64,000 nucleotides of DNA. It comes from Takakia lepidozioides. Lineage: Eukaryota; Streptophyta; Takakiopsida; Takakiales; Takakiaceae. The notes under the pieces are model-generated. The model saw nothing but the letters and a program-made list of their open reading frames with translations. It made no database searches and had not been told where the DNA came from. Location of the stretch: contig CM060733.1 in NCBI GenBank assembly GCA_030704615.1, positions 69,070,001 through 69,134,000 of the forward strand, read 5' to 3'. Position numbers and translations under genes: made by a program. Of this stretch, positions 47,990 through 59,939 are shown in pieces (position 1 is the first letter of the stretch; each line of letters begins with the position of its first letter).

Positions 47990-48590
47990 TGTCAAAGACG
48001 AGAACATGACTGAACACAAACAAGAGATAAAACTAGAGATACAATGCTAGACAAGAAGTCAAAGTCGGCATGGCCGAATGCACGATGAGTAAATAGGAAT
48101 CAAGACGATCTTTATAACAATGAACAAGAGTACAAGATATTGGAACAAGACTTGAATACTGGAATGCTGGAAACTGGACTAGAGTACCAGATACTGGGAA
48201 CTGGGCTAGAGTACTGGGAACTGGAAACAAGAGTAGCTTGAACTGGTGTTGGCGAGACTGAAGAGTGTCCAGTCTCGCCTCCTATATATACTGGCTACTA
48301 AGAAGCTTCCCCAAGAAGCTTCTCCTATGGAGGTTTCTTGCTGGAGAAGTTTCCAAGATTAAACAAAGGTTTCTTGATAGAGAAGCTTCCTTAAACAAAT
48401 GAGGTATCTTGATGGAGAAGTTTCCTCCAAATGAAGCTTCCTGAGTAGTTTCCCAAGTTATTCTTGGTAATTTGGTAAACTCCCGATAACTTGGTAAGTA
48501 ATGGTAATCATGGTAACTTTCGGTAACATGGTAACTTGATCACTTCTGGTATTTACTCCTGGTAAGTTCTTCTGAGCGTTGTCCGTGACA
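47990..48590 (-). repeat. 3' LTR of the older chromovirus
   Basis: 601 bp, TGTCAA...GTGACA. Contains a TATATATA box near 48290 and repeated AAGCTTCCTT/GAAGTTTCC segments. It is about 30 bp shorter than its partner, partly from loss of GGTAAATCA-type repeats near its end. Confidence 0.95.
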
Positions 48591-48606
48591 TCACCCCCTC
48601 CTCTAG
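48591..48606 (-). other. Polypurine tract
   Basis: The minus strand reads CTAGAGGAGGGGTGA directly beside the 3' LTR, the expected plus-strand primer site. Confidence 0.75.
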
Positions 48607-48645
48607 CGTCGAGTTCCTCGAGCAGCAGTAAAATCTTGGACTTGC

Positions 48646-49155
48646 TTAGAGTTGGAGAAAATCCAAAATCCGACGAATGGTACTTGCCAAGTATTCGGCT
48701 CTTCGTTCTTGACTCAAATGATTTATAGGTCCCTGCAACCATTGATAGTGTCCAACACCTTGAACTTGGGACCACACAATGATTTGAGCATTCTGATTTT
48801 CGAAGCTGCCTTCAAACATGATTTCGTTGCCCTCTGGGTCCGAAGCCTCAACCTCCAACAGAATTATCAGACTTCGAGTAGGCTGCACTTGTCGTCGTAC
48901 GGGGTTCAGACGAGGAAGTACGCGTCGCATTGGTGGCCCATCGTCTCGAGAGCGTCGGCGTAATGTTGAAGGTCGTGAGAGTCGGAATGGCTGATCTGGT
49001 AGCTGGGTAAGCGACAACTCCAATGTATCTGGTTCCTGTGACTCCATACTGCCAATACAAGATGCAAGAGTGCTGGAAGTGTAGCTATATATACTGATGT
49101 GTGGTGCTCCTCCCTCCTTAGCGTGTATTAGGTACATTGAATGTGGAGTCTCCAC
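48646..49155 (-). CDS. Uncharacterised 169-codon frame between pol and the 3' LTR
   Basis: An uninterrupted frame downstream of the chromodomain remnant of the older chromovirus, in the position where some gypsy elements carry an extra gene. It is Arg/Pro-rich in the middle (STLRRRSRDDGPPMRR) with a hydrophobic IILLEVEA patch and a helical end (RRAEYLASTIRRILDFLQ). No signal peptide or transmembrane span is evident, so it is not an obvious env. It is intact although the neighbouring pol is full of stops. It could be a captured fragment, an extra structural gene or a chance frame. Confidence 0.4.
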   Translation of the reverse strand: METPHSMYLIHAKEGGAPHISIYSYTSSTLASCIGSMESQEPDTLELSLTQLPDQPFRLSRPSTLRRRSRDDGPPMRRVLPRLNPVRRQVQPTRSLIILLEVEASDPEGNEIMFEGSFENQNAQIIVWSQVQGVGHYQWLQGPINHLSQERRAEYLASTIRRILDFLQL

Positions 49156-49197
49156 CTTGAAGCTAACTTGGCTGACATCATCGTTGTGACGTCTTAT

Positions 49198-52100
49198 TGA
49201 CGTGTAGCTCGGGGCTTAGCTGGATATCGTTGATGAAACTCTTTGACTTTGTCAGATGCATTGGTGAGGTTGGATGAAGCTTCTCACGTTTGTTCGCTGA
49301 TGTCGTAGCCTTTTCAATGTACGAAATATTCAAGACGTTTATACTTGATGCGAGAGTCTAGGACTTCGTCGACTTCATACTCAAGTTCTTGATTGACTTC
49401 GACTGGTGGAAGTGGTACGAAGACTCTCCCTGGAATATTCGATGGATGATATAACTCCAATAATGAAACATGAAAAACTGGATGGATGCGCATACTTCGT
49501 GGGAGTTCAAGCCAAAAACTGACCGGATTTATTTGTCGAATAATTTTGAATGGTCCCAGGCGTTGATAATCCAATTTCCTTGATGGTCGCGAGGTCTGTA
49601 TGTCTCGTCGAAGAAGCCACACACGATCTCCGACCTTGAACTGGGGTTGGAGTTGACGACGTTGATCTGCATACTCATTGTATTGTTTTTGAGCTTCTGC
49701 GAGATGGGATGTAAGCTCATAGTGAATCGTAGCTAGATGAGTAGTAAGGTTTTCTGCAGCAGGGCTTCCAACAGTCTTCATGTGGAAAGGGTTTGTTCGA
49801 GGATGATGACCATAATTGGAGAAAAATGGAGTTTGTTTTGTCGAAGAATGTATAGTGTTGTTGTAGGCAAACTCAGCCAATGACAGAAGGTCCGTCCAAT
49901 TATCTTGGTGGTAATTTATCGTACAGCGAAGATACTGCTCCAAAATCTGGTTTACACGTTCGGTTTGACCATCAGTCTGTGAATGATTAGCTGTAGAGAG
50001 GTTGATCTTAGTATCCAATATGTGAAATAATCCCCTCCAAAAATTTGATATGAACTGTGGTCCTCGATCAAATACGATGTCCTTCGGGAGTCCATGAATG
50101 CGGTAGATATTATTGAGGAAGTGTCTTGCAGTTTCCTCGCCGGTAACCGTCTTATTACATGGAATGAAATGTGTCATATTCGTAAAACGATCTACAATAA
50201 CAAAGATTAAATCGGTGGTCTTGGAAATTGAAGGGTCCGTAATAAAGTCCATAGACACGGACGACCATGGACCCTCGAGAATGGATAATGGTTGAAGAAG
50301 GCCGTAAGGTCGATGTCGTGGTCCCTTCACTCTAGCACACGTGTCACAAGATTTTATGAATTCTTTCACAAGTTTCCACATCTGCGGCCACCAATAGTCT
50401 CTGGATATCAACTCCAATGTTTTGTTGAAGCCGAAATGTCCTACAGCCGGAAGATCATGACATGTTTGAAGAATTCGAAATCGTGTCGGTCCTGGTGGTA
50501 CATAGAGAAGTCCCTTGAAGTAAAGTAAGTCATCTTTGAATTCGAAGTCGTTTGTAACATGTGGATTGTCTCGAGGTTGATTTAGTTGACTTCGTAGTGT
50601 CGTAGCAGCAAAGTGGTCACTCTTCAGTGCTTCATGAATCTCCTTTATGATCTCTGCATCGTCATAGGTGGACATGGATAGCATATTCAATTGGAGATTT
50701 GCTGGTTTCAAGATAATAGATTTTTGTTGGTCAAAAACTGCATCCCCTTCTTTTGGCGCAAGATACGATCGTCGAGAAAGAGCATCTGGTTTTCCTTGAA
50801 GATGTGCGGGACGGTAGGTAATAACAAAATCAAACCTTGCTAGTGACATACTCCATCTCGCTTGACGTCGATTCAAAACACGAGCACTCATAAAATATTC
50901 GAGGTTTTTGTGATCGGTATAGACAATGATCTGATGTTTAGCTCCCTTCAAAAGATGTCGTCACTCCTCAAAAGCATCGATAATCGCTAGAAGTTCTTTG
51001 TCATGGATTTCATAATTGATCTCCGCAGCGGAAAATTTGCGAGAACGAAAACCAACAGGGTGGAGTCGGCCATCTGTACCGTATTGCGGGAGTACCGCGC
51101 CAAGTGCAAAGTCCGATGCATCTGCTTCTAAGAAGAATGGTTTAGATGGGTCTGCATGTACCAGTATTGGAGCCGTTGTAAATGCCTACTTCAGCCTTTC
51201 AAATGCCTGGTGAGCCTTCTCGTCCCATACAAATTTGTCCTTCCCTGTGAGTCGTGTCAACGGTGGAGCAATTTTTGAGTAGTCATTGATGAAGATTCTA
51301 TAGAAATTTGTTAAGCCCAGAAAACATTGTACATCTCGGACCAAAGTTGGTTTAATCCACTCGATGATGGTTTGTATTTTCTTCTGATCCATAAAGACGC
51401 CTTTGTCGGAATAATGTAGCCCAAAAATTCGACCTCAGATTGATGGAAAAGACATTTCTCCAACTTGGCATATAGTCATCTTTCTCTTAATTTATCAAGG
51501 ACAAGGCGTACATGGCGGTCATGTTCTTCTTCATTCTGTGAAAATATCAAAATGTCGTCCAAATAGATGACTACAAAGTCATCTAAAAATTCTCGAAAGA
51601 TGTCATTCATCATATGTTGGAAAATTGCTGGAACATTGGTAAGACCGAAAGGCATAACACTGTATTCAAAATGTTCATACTTTGTTCGAAAAGTTGTTTT
51701 CCATTCGTCTCTTTCTTTTATCCGTACAAGGTTATAGGCTCATCTCAAGTCGATTTTTGTGAAAATCTTCGCTCGTCCCAGCTGGTCAAAAAGCCCAGAA
51801 ATCAGCAGCAACGGATAACGATTCTTGATTGTGACTTTGTTGAGACCGCGATAGTCGACACACATGCGTAATGATCCGTCCTTCTTTTTCACAAACAAGA
51901 TAGGCGCCCCCGCGGGTGATTTTGAATGTCGGATAAAGTGCTTCGACAAATTTTCATCAATGTATTCACGTAATGCAGCCAATTTCATCTGCGATAAGCT
52001 ATAGATTGGGCCGAATGGTGGTTAGGTTTTTTTTTGTAACTCAATTACACAGTCATAAGGTCGATGTTCTGGCAACATGTCTGCATTTTTTTTCTCGAAG

Positions 52101-53716
52101 ACATCTTTGAAATCTTGATATTGAGCGGGTAATGTTGAAGTATCTTTGTCTGTTGTGGTCTTGATCAGAGTCGCATAAAGTGCAAATGACGCCTTCTTGG
52201 TAGCTCTCATGAAAGCTCTAGCTCCAAGGAATAGGGGTTGAATACCTTTGATATTTCTACATTTTTGTCTTGCAGAAATTTTTCGCGATCGTCAGTCGAT
52301 GTCGGGATTGTGAAGTACGAACCAGGGAAGTCCAAGGATCACAGGATTCGTTGGAGACTGGATGACATTGAAAACAATATGTGATGCTTGATCTTTAAGT
52401 GGTCGAGTTTCATGGTCCACATTTCCTGATGCTAACGGTCCATCGATGACTTCAATGGGGGCCGAGAATTTCTTCTTTACGAGCGTCAAATTGTGTTGCT
52501 TCGCAAAGTTTTTGTCCGTAAAACAAGCTGAAGCTCCTGAGTCCAAAAGTGTTTCTACAACGATATCTCGATTTTGCACTCTGATTTTTACCGGAAGTGT
52601 GAAGCAAGGTGCAGGGTCTGGAGGTAGAAAGAGACCTTTTTTTTCTGTAAGGAATTTGTGGTGTCCAGCCGCATGGTCCGTACTGTGACTAGACATCGTC
52701 GTTTTCCGACCTCCTCATATCGAACACTTGAGTTGTGCCCCGAGCTTTGAATCTTCTCTTGTTGGGGCAGTTTAATGCTATATGATCTTCTTCTCCGCAA
52801 TAGAGGCATAATCCATTCGAGCGTCGTCTTTGTTTTTCTTGTGGCGTCAATGGTTTGAATCGGACAGCATCAATCTGCATATGATCACTACTAGATGTCT
52901 GATGGATCGTTGTATTTGGTGTCGTAGTAGCAGTGACATGATGCGTCGTCGACCATCCATATCGCTTCTCTTGACATCTTTCGAACAAACGATTATCGCA
53001 TGCAATGACTTGGGTGATGAATTCACTCAGTATGCTCACGTTTGGCATTGTCAGCAACAAATCTTTTACATCATCTTTTAGTCCACATCGAGACTGACTA
53101 ATGAGGCTCTTCTCATTACAGTCGAGGTCGCATGCAAGTTGTCGAAATTTGGCAGCATAAACGGAAGCAAGATGTGCTCCTTGTCGAAGATTTCACATCT
53201 TTGTTTTTGCAACTCTTTCTCTATCATTTTCTCCAAACGTTGCAGTGAACTCGGACATGAATGCTTCAAAATTATATAGTAAATGTGAATTTTTTTCTAA
53301 TAGCGGTGCAAATCAAGATAGGGCAGTGCCTGATAGAAGGATGCCCACAAATCCCACTTGAATACCTTCATCGGGGTAGTGTTATGGATGTAGTCGTAGG
53401 AACAGTCGTACTTGTTGAACAAAACCGCGAAATCTTGATCTCGTCCCATCAAATTTCTCGGGCATGCTGATCTTTGGTTCTCTCGTAATCTGTTGAAGAG
53501 GAACCGTTGCAGTAGGAGCTGTTGCAGTAGGGACTCGTATGGTTGAAGATCCATTGACTTCTTTAACTCTGAAATTTGTTGTTGCAAATTGTGGAGAGCG
53601 TTGCCAAGATCTTGAGACTGATCAGCTTGTAATTGGGCGGTAGCTGTACGAAGTTCTTGCATCTGGAGCTAAAGACTCTGCAATGTGGTGACCATTTCCG
53701 CAAATGTGTCTTCCAT
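49198..53716 (-). pseudogene. gag-pol of the older chromovirus (many stops)
   Basis: Gag starts at about 53716 (MEDTFAEMVTTLQSL). Then come a zinc knuckle GLCLYCGEEDHIALNC (about 52780), a protease LLDSGASACF (about 52550), RT ([20 protein letters not shown], about 51900; YLDDILIFS, about 51570), RNase H ([13 protein letters not shown], about 51130; YTDHKNLEYFM, about 50930), integrase (GHFGFNKTLELI; SMDFITDP; DGQTERVNQILEQYL) and a C-terminal chromodomain whose remnants run to about 49198. Tryptophans expected at EEWRHLL, YFVHWKGY and SEQTWEAS all read TGA. Other stops and frameshifts occur near 52205, 51985, 51400 and 51185. The gag and RT style resembles fungal and non-seed-plant chromoviruses of the Tf1/Tcn1 kind; that comparison is from memory. 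Confidence 0.92.
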
Positions 53717-53754
53717 CTTAACTAACTAAAGAACAAACTTTAGTTTCGCCAAAC

Positions 53755-54386
53755 TGTCAAGGACGAGAATATGACTGAACACAAACAAGACATAAAACTA
53801 GAGGTACAATGTTAGACAAGAAGTCAAAGTCGGCGTGGCCGAATGCACGATGAGTAAATAGGAATCAAGACAATCTTTATAACAATGAACAAGAGTACAA
53901 GATATTGGAACACGACTTGAATACTGGAATGCTGGAAACTCGAAAAGAATACCAGATACTGGAAACTCGGCTAGAGTACTGGAAACTGGAAACAAGAGTA
54001 GCTTGAACTGATGTTGGCGAGACTGAAAAGTGTCCAGTCTCGCCTCCTATATATACTGGCTACTAAGAAGCTTCCCCAAGAAGCTTCTCCTATGGAGGTT
54101 TCTTGCTGGAGAAGTTTCCAAGATTAAACAAAGGTTTCTTGATGGAGAAGTTTCCTTCAACAAAGGAGGTATCTTGATGGAGAAGTTTCCTCCAAAGGAA
54201 GCTTCCTGAGTAGTTTCCCAAGTTACTCTTGGTAATTTGATAAACTCCCGGTAACTTGGTAAGTAATGGTAAATCATGGTAGATCATGGTAAATCACGGT
54301 AAGTCATTGTAACTTTCGGTAACATGGTAACTTGGTCACTTCTGGTATTTACTCCTGGTAAGTTCTTCTGGGCTATGTCCGTGACA
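53755..54386 (-). repeat. 5' LTR of the older chromovirus
   Basis: 632-bp direct repeat of 47990-48590. The minus-strand sequence just inside it (GTTTGGCGAAACTAAAG) does not match the initiator-Met primer site, so priming may differ from that of the young element. Confidence 0.95.
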
Positions 54387-54590
54387 CCAATTACCACAGC
54401 TGAGTTTTAGTCTGTGTGATAGATCGCAATCAACATTACGTCAACGCAAGGTCGATTTGTTGGTAGTTGGAATGCTCGAATATAGACTGGTTGACAAGAA
54501 GATGATTCTGTCAAGAAAACCTGAATCAACCTTGCGATCCGAATTCAGTGGCCTGGTTCTCTTTTCCTTGAAGTTTGAATGTCACAAAAC

Positions 54591-55162
54591 AACCTTGCGT
54601 TGACGCAAGGTTGTTTCGAATGTACTGTCATTGTCTGTTTCGCCCATTCACTGTTTGTTTTCCCACTGTTGCAAATCCCACAATCAACCTTGCGTCAACG
54701 CAAGGTTGGTTCGGGCTGAAGCATGTGTCCTTCTGAAGGGTTTTTTTGAATGGTTGAAGTTCATCAAACAACCTTGCGTTGACGCAAGGTTGTTTGAGAG
54801 CACAGCCAATGGCTCGTTTTGCCTTCATTCCGAAAATTGCCAGCCGAAGAAACAACCTTGCGTCAACGCAAGGTTGATTTGGGCTGCACTTGAGTGTCTG
54901 TCTGTAGGGATTCTGGAACTGCCAAAGCTCATTAAACAACCTTGCTTTGATGCAAAGGTAGTTTGAGAGTCTTGCCAATGTTTGTTTTCTCTTTCAACCC
55001 CACAGTTGTATGCCCCATGAAACAACCTTGCGTCAACGCAAGGTTGATTTGGGTTGTTGTTCTTTGTCCTGTGTCCTGTGTCCTGAGTCCTGGCGAAGTC
55101 TGTATTTAACTCCTTTCCCATTGTTGGAAGCCCCACAAACAACCTTGCGTTAACGCAAGGTT
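54591..55162. repeat. Array of AACCTTGCGT palindromes, intron 1 of copy B
   Basis: Seven perfect or near-perfect palindromes with 10-bp arms (AACCTTGCGT, 2-bp centre, mirrored arm) start at 54591, 54686, 54770, 54854, 54938 (diverged), 55024 and 55141. Most steps are 84-86 bp. The intervening sequence alternates between two types (GTTTGAGAG...CCAATG and ATTTGGGCTG...), giving a higher-order period near 170 bp. Half-sites lie at about 54447, 54528 and 55202. Each unit could form a hairpin or bind a dimeric protein. Confidence 0.9.
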
Positions 55163-57166
55163 GATTGGGGCTACAAATGAAGGGTCATTTTCACTTGTCC
55201 CAAGGTTGTTTTGGGCCATACAACTGCATGTCTATCTGCAATTGTGTTCAATACCAGACTTCATGACTGATTGATCTTCCATTTTCTTACAGAGGAAAAG
55301 GAAAAGGAAAGAACGTGCCAGAGACGGAGGAGAGGCAGACGATGAAGATGATGAAGAAGGCGATGACGAGCATTACGCGGACAGAGCAGAGGCTGTTATC
55401 GGGGGATAGAAGGTAAATTCTTCGAAGGTCATCCTGTCCATGAAAATTCCTGGTGGAGACATCCTTATCCCACTGTGCAGAATGATATCGATGCCCGTTG
55501 TCCGGCCAGCACTCAGAAACGACATAAGGAAACTGATTTTGTGCATGGGTATGTGAAGGGTTCTGCGGTGTTCTATGTTTCCACAACTGACACGAAGGGC
55601 GAAGAGTGCCCTGTATCAGAAGAGATAGAGGAAGGTTGGGATGCATGTTGGCGTGAAGTTAACAGGGAGTTCGAGGCCAAACTATCCAAGAAGGCTTCCA
55701 CGAAAGTTTTCATGGGGAAGTTGTTTTTTGTGTGGGATGGAAATCACCGGTTGCTTGCTTGGATGGACTACATATCGGAATTGCACTCTGACAAAAAAGA
55801 CTGGCACTGGAGCGTTCATTCTATGGTTCTGGATCACAAAGGACGAATCACACATCTACTCACTGCCATGCACGACATCAACAAGTAAGTTTTCCGAAAT
55901 TGTTGTGCATTTTTTGATTGCATTGCTCTGTTTGTGGTTGTTTTTTTCTTAATTGGAAAAGTGACTGTTCAATGTAGATCAAACGAAACCTCCCACGTAA
56001 CAACCAACCTCTGCCACACCCTTTTCCGGGTCCAGAAGATCGGTATGATGCCACTGGAATCGTTTGCGAACGTGTTGACTCCAAGTCAAATGAAGAGATG
56101 CAGGGAGAAGAAGCTCATCACCTGGTATAATCTGACAAGAGAGGCATTTCTTGACTACATGTACACGGTAAAGAAACTTAAACCGAATTGAAATTCAGAC
56201 TTGTTTGTTCCCTATTTTCATTGGCTGTGAACTGAAGTATCTTATATGTTGGATTGTTTGCAGCAAGAGATAGCGGAGACAGGCTTGAAGGCGAAGGCCG
56301 AATACTACGCCACTCACGCAGAGGAGGAGAGGTCTGCTGTGGGGGTGGCCGAGGCAATCCGGTTGGAGATGGATAACCACAGGAAGAACCTGCTGAGTGC
56401 GTTTGACAAACAAATCCGTATTGCAGATCCCGGTCTCGGCTCAGAGTTCCTGGAGTAGGTGAAAGTGCACTACCACAAGTATGGAACTAAACCCAAAATG
56501 ACTTAAGAGAAACTGCATCGCTTGTCCATTTCAATGGTGGACACCGCAACCAAAATCAGATGGTTGGAGATTTGGAACTCGAATCCTCTAGTGAAGGACA
56601 CGTATGGGTTTCCAAGAACGGAGAAAGACCCCAAATCCAATGTGGTAAAAGTGGTGAGCGACCACTCCTTTGACCAGTGGCTTCACAAAGCTACATTCTG
56701 GAGCCAGGTGAGAGAAACCACCAATTCATTCTTGCAGTCTCCATTTTTTCATGATTTTGTGTTGCATAGTTCCATAGCCTCACATTTGCTTTGTTGGAAC
56801 AGCTGGAGAGGCGTGCTATTTCAGCACTGGGAGAGTCCTTGACTGACTACAAAATCACAATGACAACACCCAGAATCTCTCTTGAGCAATACATTCGGAG
56901 ATGGAAAGGTGCTATATGGAACAACTATTTCTTCAGGGAGTTTGAAAGAGACAAAGACATTTCCAGGTCGAATGAGTTCAAGAATCAGTACAATAGCGAG
57001 CAAGCTATGAAGCGAGTCTTGTACAGGTATCATGTTTCTTCATTGTTTCTTTTCTTGGTTTCGTTTTTCCTCATCGAATCATTCTTATGTTGTTGCAAGG
57101 CATGGTTTGGGACTGCCAATGTGAGGGTACATTGATCGTCTGCCGTTCCTTTTCCAGACGTAACTT

Positions 57167-57605
57167 AACCTTTCGTCAACGCAAGGTTGATTCGGGCTGG
57201 TGGTTCTGCACTTCTTGCACATATTTTTGTTTTGTAGTATGGTACTTCTCCAGGCATGTTCCAACCTTGCGTTGACGCAAGGTTGGATGTAGGTCCTGCA
57301 GAACAATATTTTCCGAATTTTCATTGCACGTAGAGGTACATTTTCCGTTCATTCTCTTCTTGTCCACAGTCTCTTCGTTTCAAATTATGCTTCTAAATAT
57401 TCATTTTACAGACTCATTTCAACCTTGCATTAACGCAAGATTGTTTGAGACTTGATTTTACCTGCAGATTTAGGTTAAACTTCAGAGCAATGTACATCCT
57501 TGTTTTGACGCAAGGCTATACTTTGCTCGTAATAGACCAATTTTTGTGTTATCGTTGCTGGTATCGGCAATTTGTTGGGATGCCTCAAACAACCTTGCGT
57601 TGACG
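57167..57605. repeat. Further AACCTTGCGT palindromes, intron 5 of copy B
   Basis: Copies at 57167, 57263, 57421 and about 57496 (two diverged), and a half-site at 57591. All lie between the exons ending at 57026 and starting at 57686. The equivalent intron of copy A holds the GGCGCCGAATTTC array. Confidence 0.85.
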
Positions 57606-59939
57606 AGGTACTTTGTTTTTCCAGATTCTATAATTCTGCTGGACAATGGCCTTCACTAAATTGATCATTTGGGTGTGTTTTCCAGGTACATTTACCATGT
57701 CCTCATTCCCGGCAAGTACCTCAGTGATGAACCGGATTTCATTTTCATGTGGGCGGACCCCACTAAGGACAAGACAATGTACACTGCTGGAATCGCGAAG
57801 GACTGGGGCAGGGCGCACTTCAGAGATTGTGGCTGGTACCTGGACTTGCCCAAACAGGACACACCGTTCGAGGAGGTGGTCATGCACAACTTCAATGACA
57901 ATGCAGCTGCTCTTGCACCACTTAGTGACAAGGAAATTCAGGAGAGAATAATTCAAGCCCTCGCAACAAAGGAGCCGGAGAAAAGTAGCACTCCCAAATG
58001 GAAAGGGAAGGGCACAGGTGATGGGAAGGGTAAGGGGAAGATTGTGGCTAGGCAGGATTAGGCTGTGTAGGACACCACGGAGCGTCAACCCTCTCCAACT
58101 CGCAAGGACAGGAAAACTCCTAAAACTAAAGAACAGCCTTACGAGGCCAGAAAGCACCCTTCTCGGGTATTGGATCAGTATGAAAGTGAGGTGATTAACG
58201 AGAGTTTCTTGGCAATGATGGAATCCAAAAAATCCACATTCAAAGGAGAGAGATCGAAGACTTGGGACATCATGATTTCTTTCCTCACAAAGGTGCCCAC
58301 ACAAAACTTTGCCTGGTGTGTTTTTTACTTTGTTCAACATTGTGTTCTGCTCCTAACTAGTCCACTGATTTTATATGTGGAACAGGTCACGAAAAGACCT
58401 GAATGGGTGAATGGAAGCCAGCAAGCGTATGCAACAGACCTGGTGGTCCTGGACATTCCAGATGGTCTGCCTGTGCTAGATGTCCTCCCATCGAACACAA
58501 CACCATCGTGGAACAAGTCAGATGCCTTTTTCTGGCAGTGGGTTTTTTCCTTCAACAACAATTTTTTGTCTGATGCAGGAGCACTTCTTCTTTTGCAGTC
58601 AAAAGACATGCTGGCGCACAGAAAGCTTCTGGCTTTAAGGTCATCAAAACATGGACGTGTATCAACACTCTTCCACTTTCCAAGGGAGAGTTTCTAGGAC
58701 AGAGGGTGAGTTCAGGATGGTGGACTATCACTTCTGCTAATTTCATTCTGTTCAGTTCATTATGCATGATCGTGAACTGAATGTTTTGGGGGGGCAATGC
58801 AGATTCGGGTGTTCAAGGCTTTATGCTTGGTGAGGATGCGAAAGGACACCCTCCCTCCCGGTATTGCAGAGTTCCAGTTGAGAGACCTTGCATCACACAT
58901 CGACCCCACCTGCGAGCCTATGGGGGACGATGTCCTATACAATTACGTGGACTCCGGGCGGACCATCAAAAGGACGAATGGTGTCCCTTGGAGAGGTGCT
59001 CGGGAGAAATCTCCAGCATTCATGCAGACTCTGGTGGAGACTTGCAGCCGGCATGGGGGGCGGGTGGTGGACTTGTCTTTGGGAACAGGTTCGCCCTGCC
59101 AAGTCTCCTGCTCTGTCGTATCGATAATCTTGAATTTTGTAATGATTCTGGGTTTTTTGACCATTCGTTCTGTGCATTTGCAGGTGCAACTTTCCATGCT
59201 TGTAAGAGCGCTGGTAGACACTTCTTCGGCATGGAGGGGGATGCAGAGCTGTTTTCGTGCGAGATTCAACAACTCACCTCCGGCTCGGCATCAGCCCCAC
59301 ACAAGGAACCAGTTTTCGACGAACGGGAACTTCCAGATGAAGACCTCGACGTGGACTCCGACTTTGAGTGTACGTAAGTCCGGTTTGTTTTGGATGACAT
59401 GTTGGGTTTTTCATTTATTCAGACTTCATTTTTGTCACAACCGCGGTCGTGTCTTTCAGCTTACTGGGCTTGCAACTTCGGGAATCTTTGCAGGACACCA
59501 AAAACAAGGAGAAACATCCCATTCTTTGCTAACCCGGAATTTTTCCCGAGCCCAACTGCCCCCCTACGGTTGCCATGCTATGCGGAGGCTGCCGCTAGGA
59601 AGTTTACTCTCTGCGACTCCCCCCCTCTAGTTTGCTTCGATCGTGTGGAAAATGTGGACAACAAGGCTAAGATCTTTATGGACATTAGTGTGTCAGAGTC
59701 CGGTGCTACCACAAGTTCTAGTGCATAGACATTTTCCGATTGGTTCCAACTGTTTGGGAATATCTGGGGAATCAAATGTGGGGAGATTGCTTCTCTTCCT
59801 TCAACTGCGTGCCTCCCTTCCCAACATTGTCTACATAAGACATTTTCTGGACATAAAAATTTTCATCTTCACTTCCAAGTCCATTCATACAATCTCTGTG
59901 GGTCCACAATACTTCCAGACTTTAGACATACGTACGTAT

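Larger units (their letters stand above)
47990..54386 (-). mobile_element. Older Ty3/gypsy chromovirus inserted in intron 1 of copy B
   Basis: Direct LTRs at 47990-48590 (601 bp) and 53755-54386 (632 bp) start TGTCAA and end GTGACA. They are roughly 93 percent alike over the first 240 bp by eye. Flanks CTAAT (47985-47989) and CCAAT (54387-54391) are a target duplication with one mismatch. It lies 20 bp after the 5' splice site of exon 1 of the ParB-methyltransferase gene. The minus-strand coding region carries gag, protease, RT, RNase H, integrase and a chromodomain remnant, all heavily mutated. It is older than the chromovirus at 18498-25477. Confidence 0.95.
47343..59728 (+). pseudogene. 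ParB/Srx-like DGNHR domain fused to beta-class amino-methyltransferase, copy B
   Basis: Ten exons fit GT-AG rules: about 47343-47970, 55293-55884, 55978-56167, 56264-56707, 56803-57026, 57686-58292, 58386-58705, 58803-59088, 59184-59373 and 59494-59728. Exon 2 has IPLCRMISMPVVRPAL (about 55467) and WDGNHRLLAWM (DGNHR at 55736-55750), a ParB-N/Srx-like layout. Exons 7-9 form an N4/N6 amino-methyltransferase in beta-class order: motif IV DLVVLDIPDG (58437), then LLLLQSKD, GFKVIKTWTC, motif X REKSPAFMQTL, and motif I VVDLSLGTG + ATFHACKSAGRHFFGME across the exon 8/9 junction. Motif IV reads DIPD, not DPPY/W, so catalysis is doubtful. In-frame stops (about 55409, 56456, 56504, 58059, 58068) and frame changes near 55530 and 58620 indicate decay. 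ParB-methyltransferase fusions are known in phages; transfer is an inference. Exon 1 start is unresolved. Confidence 0.72.

Noticed and set aside
54591-55162. Evenly spaced 22-bp repeats resembling a CRISPR array
   Set aside because: The spacers are not unique but alternate between two related types, the repeats are full palindromes, no cas gene is near, and the context is a spliced eukaryotic transposon.
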